Shown here piece by piece: positions 63,525 to 64,000 of a DNA stretch of 64,000 nt. The stretch comes from Nitrosomonadales bacterium (GTDB lineage Bacteria > Pseudomonadota > Gammaproteobacteria > Burkholderiales > Gallionellaceae): NCBI GenBank assembly GCA_016208015.1, contig JACQYW010000013.1, forward strand, positions 186,001-250,000. Reading direction: 5' to 3'. Within the stretch, counting starts at the first letter, position 1; the number at the start of each line of letters is the position of its first letter. The notes below the pieces were generated by a model. That model did not search any database. It was not told the DNA's origin and saw only the letters and a list, made by a program, of their open reading frames with translations. The translations under genes and the position numbers were made by a program.

Positions 63525-64000
63525 ATGAAAACCCTGTTGGCGATCTGCATGATCGTTTTTGCATCATTTGCCTGGGCAGCCGAAGGCAGTGCGCCGCAAT
63601 CGGCTGGTGGCGTTACCGTTCAAGGTAAAGTCCTCAAGATGAAGAAGGTCGACAACTTCACCTATCTTCTGCTCAGTACCGATCGCGGAGAGATCTGGGC
63701 CGCAGTGATCGACGCTTCGGCCAAAAAGGGCGCTACCGTCACGATCGAAAACGCGACCGTCATGGAGAATTTTCACAGCAAGGCGCTGAACCAGACTTTC
63801 AAGCAGATCCTGTTTGGCAAGCTGGGTAGCGCGAGTGTCAGCCCGGCAGGCTCATCGACACTGGGAGCCGCTTTCTCTGCCAATCCCCGCAAGAACCTGG
63901 AGACGATCAACGCGGCACCGGTCGCCAAAGCCAGCGTCGCGAACGCGATGACGGTGGAAGAGATTTTGACCAAGGTCGCTGAACTCAAGGGCAAGCCGGT
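63525..64000 (+). CDS. NrfJ-like exported protein (partial)
   Basis: The frame opens at the ATG at 63525 (AAGGAG upstream) and runs off the right edge after 158 codons. It starts with a signal peptide (MKTLLAICMIVFASFAWAA). The body resembles the NrfJ OB-fold pattern (VTVQGKVLKMKKVDNFTYLL, then GEIWAAVID, then MENFHSKALNQTFKQILFG). A second region after about residue 120 could begin another copy. The function of NrfJ proteins is not established. Confidence 0.7.
   Translation, partial: MKTLLAICMIVFASFAWAAEGSAPQSAGGVTVQGKVLKMKKVDNFTYLLLSTDRGEIWAAVIDASAKKGATVTIENATVMENFHSKALNQTFKQILFGKLGSASVSPAGSSTLGAAFSANPRKNLETINAAPVAKASVANAMTVEEILTKVAELKGKP

Overview
The window comes from a Gram-negative, GC-rich, facultatively denitrifying bacterium, most likely a betaproteobacterium. 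The Gram-negative reading rests on BamD, MlaA, a TonB-dependent receptor and periplasmic Nap. A Nitrosomonadales/Gallionellaceae- or Rhodocyclales-like host is an inference from gene style (Sec-type clade II nosZ, napDAGHB, yceI next to a cytochrome b561) and cannot be settled without a database search.

Layout. (1) 1-1568: the tail of an unknown gene, then a solitary ammonium channel gene amtB behind a sigma-54 promoter with two NtrC-like sites. (2) 1800-14092: a clade II nitrous oxide reductase locus, nosZ, two c-type cytochromes, nosB-D-G-H-F-L-Y, two small secreted unknowns, a Sco copper chaperone and a cupredoxin. (3) 14210-22749: an HPP-family protein (candidate nitrite transporter), yceI and cytochrome b561 on the minus strand, then htpX, mlaA, a CHASE2 adenylate cyclase operon with SH3 and M48 proteins, mscL and a DUF3616 gene. 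(4) 22751-31416: divergent napDAGHB (nitrate reductase) and nirS-nirT-nirB (cytochrome cd1 nitrite reductase and electron donors). (5) 31486-37599: moaA, a radical SAM protein, a Dnr-type Crp/Fnr regulator, hemerythrin, DUF2249 and two convergent polytopic membrane proteins. (6) 37844-44773: the NO reductase cluster norC-B-E-F-Q-(unknown)-(polyferredoxin)-D. (7) 44777-47585: a small membrane protein and a TonB-dependent receptor flanking a perfect Fnr/Dnr-type palindrome. (8) 47645-64000: housekeeping genes (nudix, bamD, rluD, pgeF, an MFS transporter, a ZIP transporter, a CDF exporter, rimO, ykgJ, crcB, DUF190, a histone-like protein, a SpeE-like protein, DUF2937, nnrD, purL) and the start of an NrfJ-like gene. 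This part also carries dispersed palindromic repeats and one MITE-like element.

How it works together. The structural enzymes for the complete chain nitrate to nitrite to NO to N2O to N2 lie within about 44 kb. Fnr/Dnr-type palindromes (TTGAT/C-N4-A/GTCAA) stand before nosZ, the c4 cytochrome/nosB operon, nap, nirS, the hemerythrin operon, nor and the TonB receptor. The Crp/Fnr regulator encoded in the middle of the cluster has an E-x-x-S-R recognition helix that matches TTGAT and lacks the FNR iron-sulfur cysteines. It is therefore the obvious candidate NO-responsive master regulator. Heme d1 biosynthesis genes, napC, nosR and norR are not in the window.

The least explained parts are the hemerythrin-DUF2249-membrane protein unit with its palindrome-rich leader, the unknown protein and polyferredoxin inserted in the nor cluster, the regulated TonB receptor, and the repeat elements, one of which supplies the ribosome binding site of fieF while another is translated within nnrD.
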